A DNA stretch of 6,849 nt, taken from positions 1 through 6,849 of the forward strand of contig JAGBSQ010000224.1 of the NCBI GenBank assembly GCA_017631775.1. Direction: 5' to 3'. This DNA is from Clostridia bacterium. Its GTDB lineage: Bacteria > Bacillota_A > Clostridia > Oscillospirales > CAG-272. The translations under genes and the position numbers were made by a program. Within the stretch, counting starts at the first letter, position 1. Each line of letters starts with the position of its first letter. This document shows positions 6,253 to 6,849 of the stretch, piece after piece. The notes beneath the pieces are model-generated. The model was not told the origin of the DNA. It saw nothing but the letters and a program-made list of their open reading frames with translations, and searched no databases.

Positions 6253-6849
6253 ATGAGTAACATCATCATCAAGGAAGTGACAACCCAGCGAGACAGACGC
6301 CGCTTTGTTGATTTTCCCAATCAGCTCTACAAAAATGAGCCAAATTATGTTCCCGGATTTTTCGACGATGACGTAGACGATTGGAATCCTGCCAAAAACC
6401 CCGCATTTGAATATTGTGAGGCAAGATGCTTTCTTGCCCTTGAGGATAATAAAATTGTAGGCCGCATTGGTGCCATTCTCAGCCACCGCGCAAACGAAAA
6501 ATGGGGTCATAACCGCATGCGCTTTTCGCAGGTCGATTTCATCGACGATGAACGCGTCTCCAAGGCGCTGTTTGACACCGTAGAGGCTTGGGCACGCGAA
6601 AAGGGCTGCGACCAAGTGCACGGCCCCCTCGGCTTTTGCGACCTTGATCGCGAAGGCATGCTGATTGAAGGCTTTGACCGCCAAAGCATGTTTATTACCT
6701 ATTATAATGCACCTTATTACAAAGAACACCTCGAGCGTCTTGGATACGGCAAATCTACCGACTGGATCGAATTCCGCATCAACGTTCCCACGCCCGATTC
6801 TCGCGAGGGTCAAATGATTGCACGCGTTGCCGCTCGTAACGAGCGCCAA
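6253..6849 (+). CDS. GNAT-like N-acetyltransferase family protein (N-terminal 199 residues, runs off the window)
   Basis: The frame is open from ATG 6253 to the last base. The first residues are MSNIIIKEVTTQRDRRRFVD. Recognisable blocks are FPNQLYKNEPNYVPGFFDD (21-39), NPAKNPAFEYCEARCFLALE (45-64), DNKIVGRIGAI (65-75) and KWGHNRMRFSQVDFIDD (83-99), then HGPLGFCDLDREGMLIEGFD (123-142). From memory this block order matches a conserved family of roughly 370-380 residues in Clostridia and Bacteroidetes that is annotated GNAT-like. Its acetyl acceptor is not known, and acetyltransferase activity is inferred from fold only. An in-frame ATG at 6238 lacks a ribosome binding site, whereas ATG 6253 has AAAGGGA a few bases upstream, so 6253 is chosen. 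The promoter at 6191-6219 supports transcription on this strand. Confidence 0.85.
   Translation, partial: MSNIIIKEVTTQRDRRRFVDFPNQLYKNEPNYVPGFFDDDVDDWNPAKNPAFEYCEARCFLALEDNKIVGRIGAILSHRANEKWGHNRMRFSQVDFIDDERVSKALFDTVEAWAREKGCDQVHGPLGFCDLDREGMLIEGFDRQSMFITYYNAPYYKEHLERLGYGKSTDWIEFRINVPTPDSREGQMIARVAARNERQ

Noticed and set aside
6133..6849. 238-residue open frame on the minus strand to the window edge
   Set aside because: It is antisense to the GNAT-like gene, which has a perfect promoter, a plausible ribosome binding site and recognisable conserved blocks. The minus frame also runs through the promoter region.

Overview
The window looks like chromosomal DNA from an obligately anaerobic, moderate-GC Firmicute (Clostridia type, probably a gut or similar lineage). 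The evidence is near-consensus sigma-A promoters (two TTGACA/TATAAT pairs), strong AAGGAGG-type ribosome binding sites, a glycyl radical enzyme with its radical-SAM activase, and a lipoprotein with a low-complexity stalk. The assignment is inferred from gene content and style only. There are no RNA genes, mobile elements or CRISPR arrays that I can support.

Layout, left to right. (1) 1-161, plus strand: the last 52 codons of an unidentified gene. A strong bidirectional terminator (177-209) separates it from the convergent operon on its right. (2) 213-3021, minus strand: a compact two-gene operon in which a 660-aa glycyl radical enzyme (GRE) is followed after one base by its activase. It has its own consensus promoter, and a perfect 21-bp palindrome lies on the -10 element and predicted start site. 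(3) 3125-3163: a long hairpin that ends the next transcript. (4) 3186-5977, minus strand: an AraC-family regulator followed 17 bases later by a 617-aa lipoprotein with a heptapeptide-repeat stalk, expressed from a promoter at 6016-6044. (5) 6253 to the end, plus strand: the first 199 codons of a GNAT-like protein, transcribed divergently from a perfect consensus promoter.

The most interesting part is the GRE system. The enzyme has Cys-Trp-Glu at the active site, so it is not a pyruvate formate-lyase (which uses Cys-Cys). Its glycyl loop reads Gly-Trp instead of the usual Gly-Tyr, it is shorter than most characterised GREs, and no pathway gene accompanies it, so its substrate cannot be read from context. 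Its activase carries a ferredoxin-like insert in which one expected cluster cysteine is replaced by Phe. The palindrome suggests control by a dedicated repressor, which is not obviously the neighbouring AraC protein. Whether the AraC-lipoprotein unit is linked to the GRE is open: a terminator and a promoter separate the two.
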